From NCBI GenBank assembly GCA_902795045.1, contig CADBJU010000014.1:62001-126000 (forward strand): 64,000 bases of DNA, read 5' to 3'. Shown here piece after piece: positions 63,974 through 64,000 of this stretch. Position numbers and translations under genes: made by a program. This DNA is from Oscillospiraceae bacterium (GTDB lineage: Bacteria > Bacillota > Clostridia > Oscillospirales > Oscillospiraceae). Position 1 is the first letter of the stretch; every line of letters starts with the position of its first letter. The notes under the pieces were generated by a model that saw only the letters and a program-made list of their open reading frames with translations, was not told where the DNA came from and did no database searches.

Positions 63974-64000
63974 TTTGATTTTATATCGGTACTGCGTTTT

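Overview
The window is about 60% GC and looks like a chromosomal segment of an anaerobic gut Firmicute of the class Clostridia, most likely Oscillospiraceae/Ruminococcaceae-like. The evidence is strong AGGAGG ribosome binding sites, consensus sigma-A promoters, clostridial marker families (DUF4364, DUF4363 next to DUF421, DUF4830, VanW, a paired TIGR03960/DUF2344 radical-SAM module, NrdR, clostripain-type C11 peptidase), and many short palindromic repeats between operons. The genus is not determined. No tRNA, rRNA, CRISPR array or intact transposon was seen.

Layout. 1-7.4 kb (minus strand): a MacA/MacB-like export pair cut by the left edge, then a sugar ABC importer (two permeases and a large lipoprotein binding protein) without an ATPase gene. 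7.5-9.7 kb: an OmpR-type response regulator and histidine kinase. 9.8-10.7 kb: an orphan RelB/DinJ antitoxin, then a compact locus with the architecture of a type I toxin-antitoxin system. 10.7-18.2 kb: rpoB-rpoC. 18.5-22.3 kb: an M50 site-2 protease, the two-gene radical-SAM module and rplS. 22.6-28.4 kb: a surface polysaccharide cluster with a double GT4 glycosyltransferase, an O-antigen-ligase-like protein and two GT2 enzymes. 28.7-34.1 kb: glutathione peroxidase with its OhrR-type repressor, VanW, dUTPase and a surface protein. 34.4-38.2 kb: glgA overlapping a GH13 enzyme. 38.4-43.5 kb: nrdR, DUF421/DUF4363, and an amino-sugar group (NagB-like, GlmM-like, left-handed beta-helix acyltransferase). 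43.6-52.1 kb: UshA-like nucleotidase, WYL regulator, two tiny coupled genes behind a 28-bp palindrome, a conserved unknown, a frameshifted repeat lipoprotein, DUF4364, asnA, DUF4830 and an RsuA-type pseudouridine synthase. 52.2-59.3 kb: a PucR/CdaR regulator, ftsE-ftsX, two tandem coiled-coil M23 proteins and an S41 protein. 59.4-63.7 kb: greA-lysS and a secreted clostripain homologue.

Working together: FtsEX with its two M23 partners forms a division-site wall-hydrolysis unit. The glycosyltransferases, VanW and the amino-sugar genes serve the envelope. GPx and OhrR form a peroxide-response unit whose promoter carries palindromes suited to OhrR.

The most notable item is the 10.14-10.50 kb locus. 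A 37-residue cationic peptide gene has its ribosome binding site in a hairpin and faces a perfect-consensus antisense promoter. Both transcripts end at one bidirectional terminator, and their 5' leaders resemble each other. Other notable items are a low-GC insert inside the HlyD coiled coil, an S41 protein lacking its nucleophile serine, a NagB homologue lacking a catalytic aspartate, and at least five families of inverted-repeat elements at operon boundaries.
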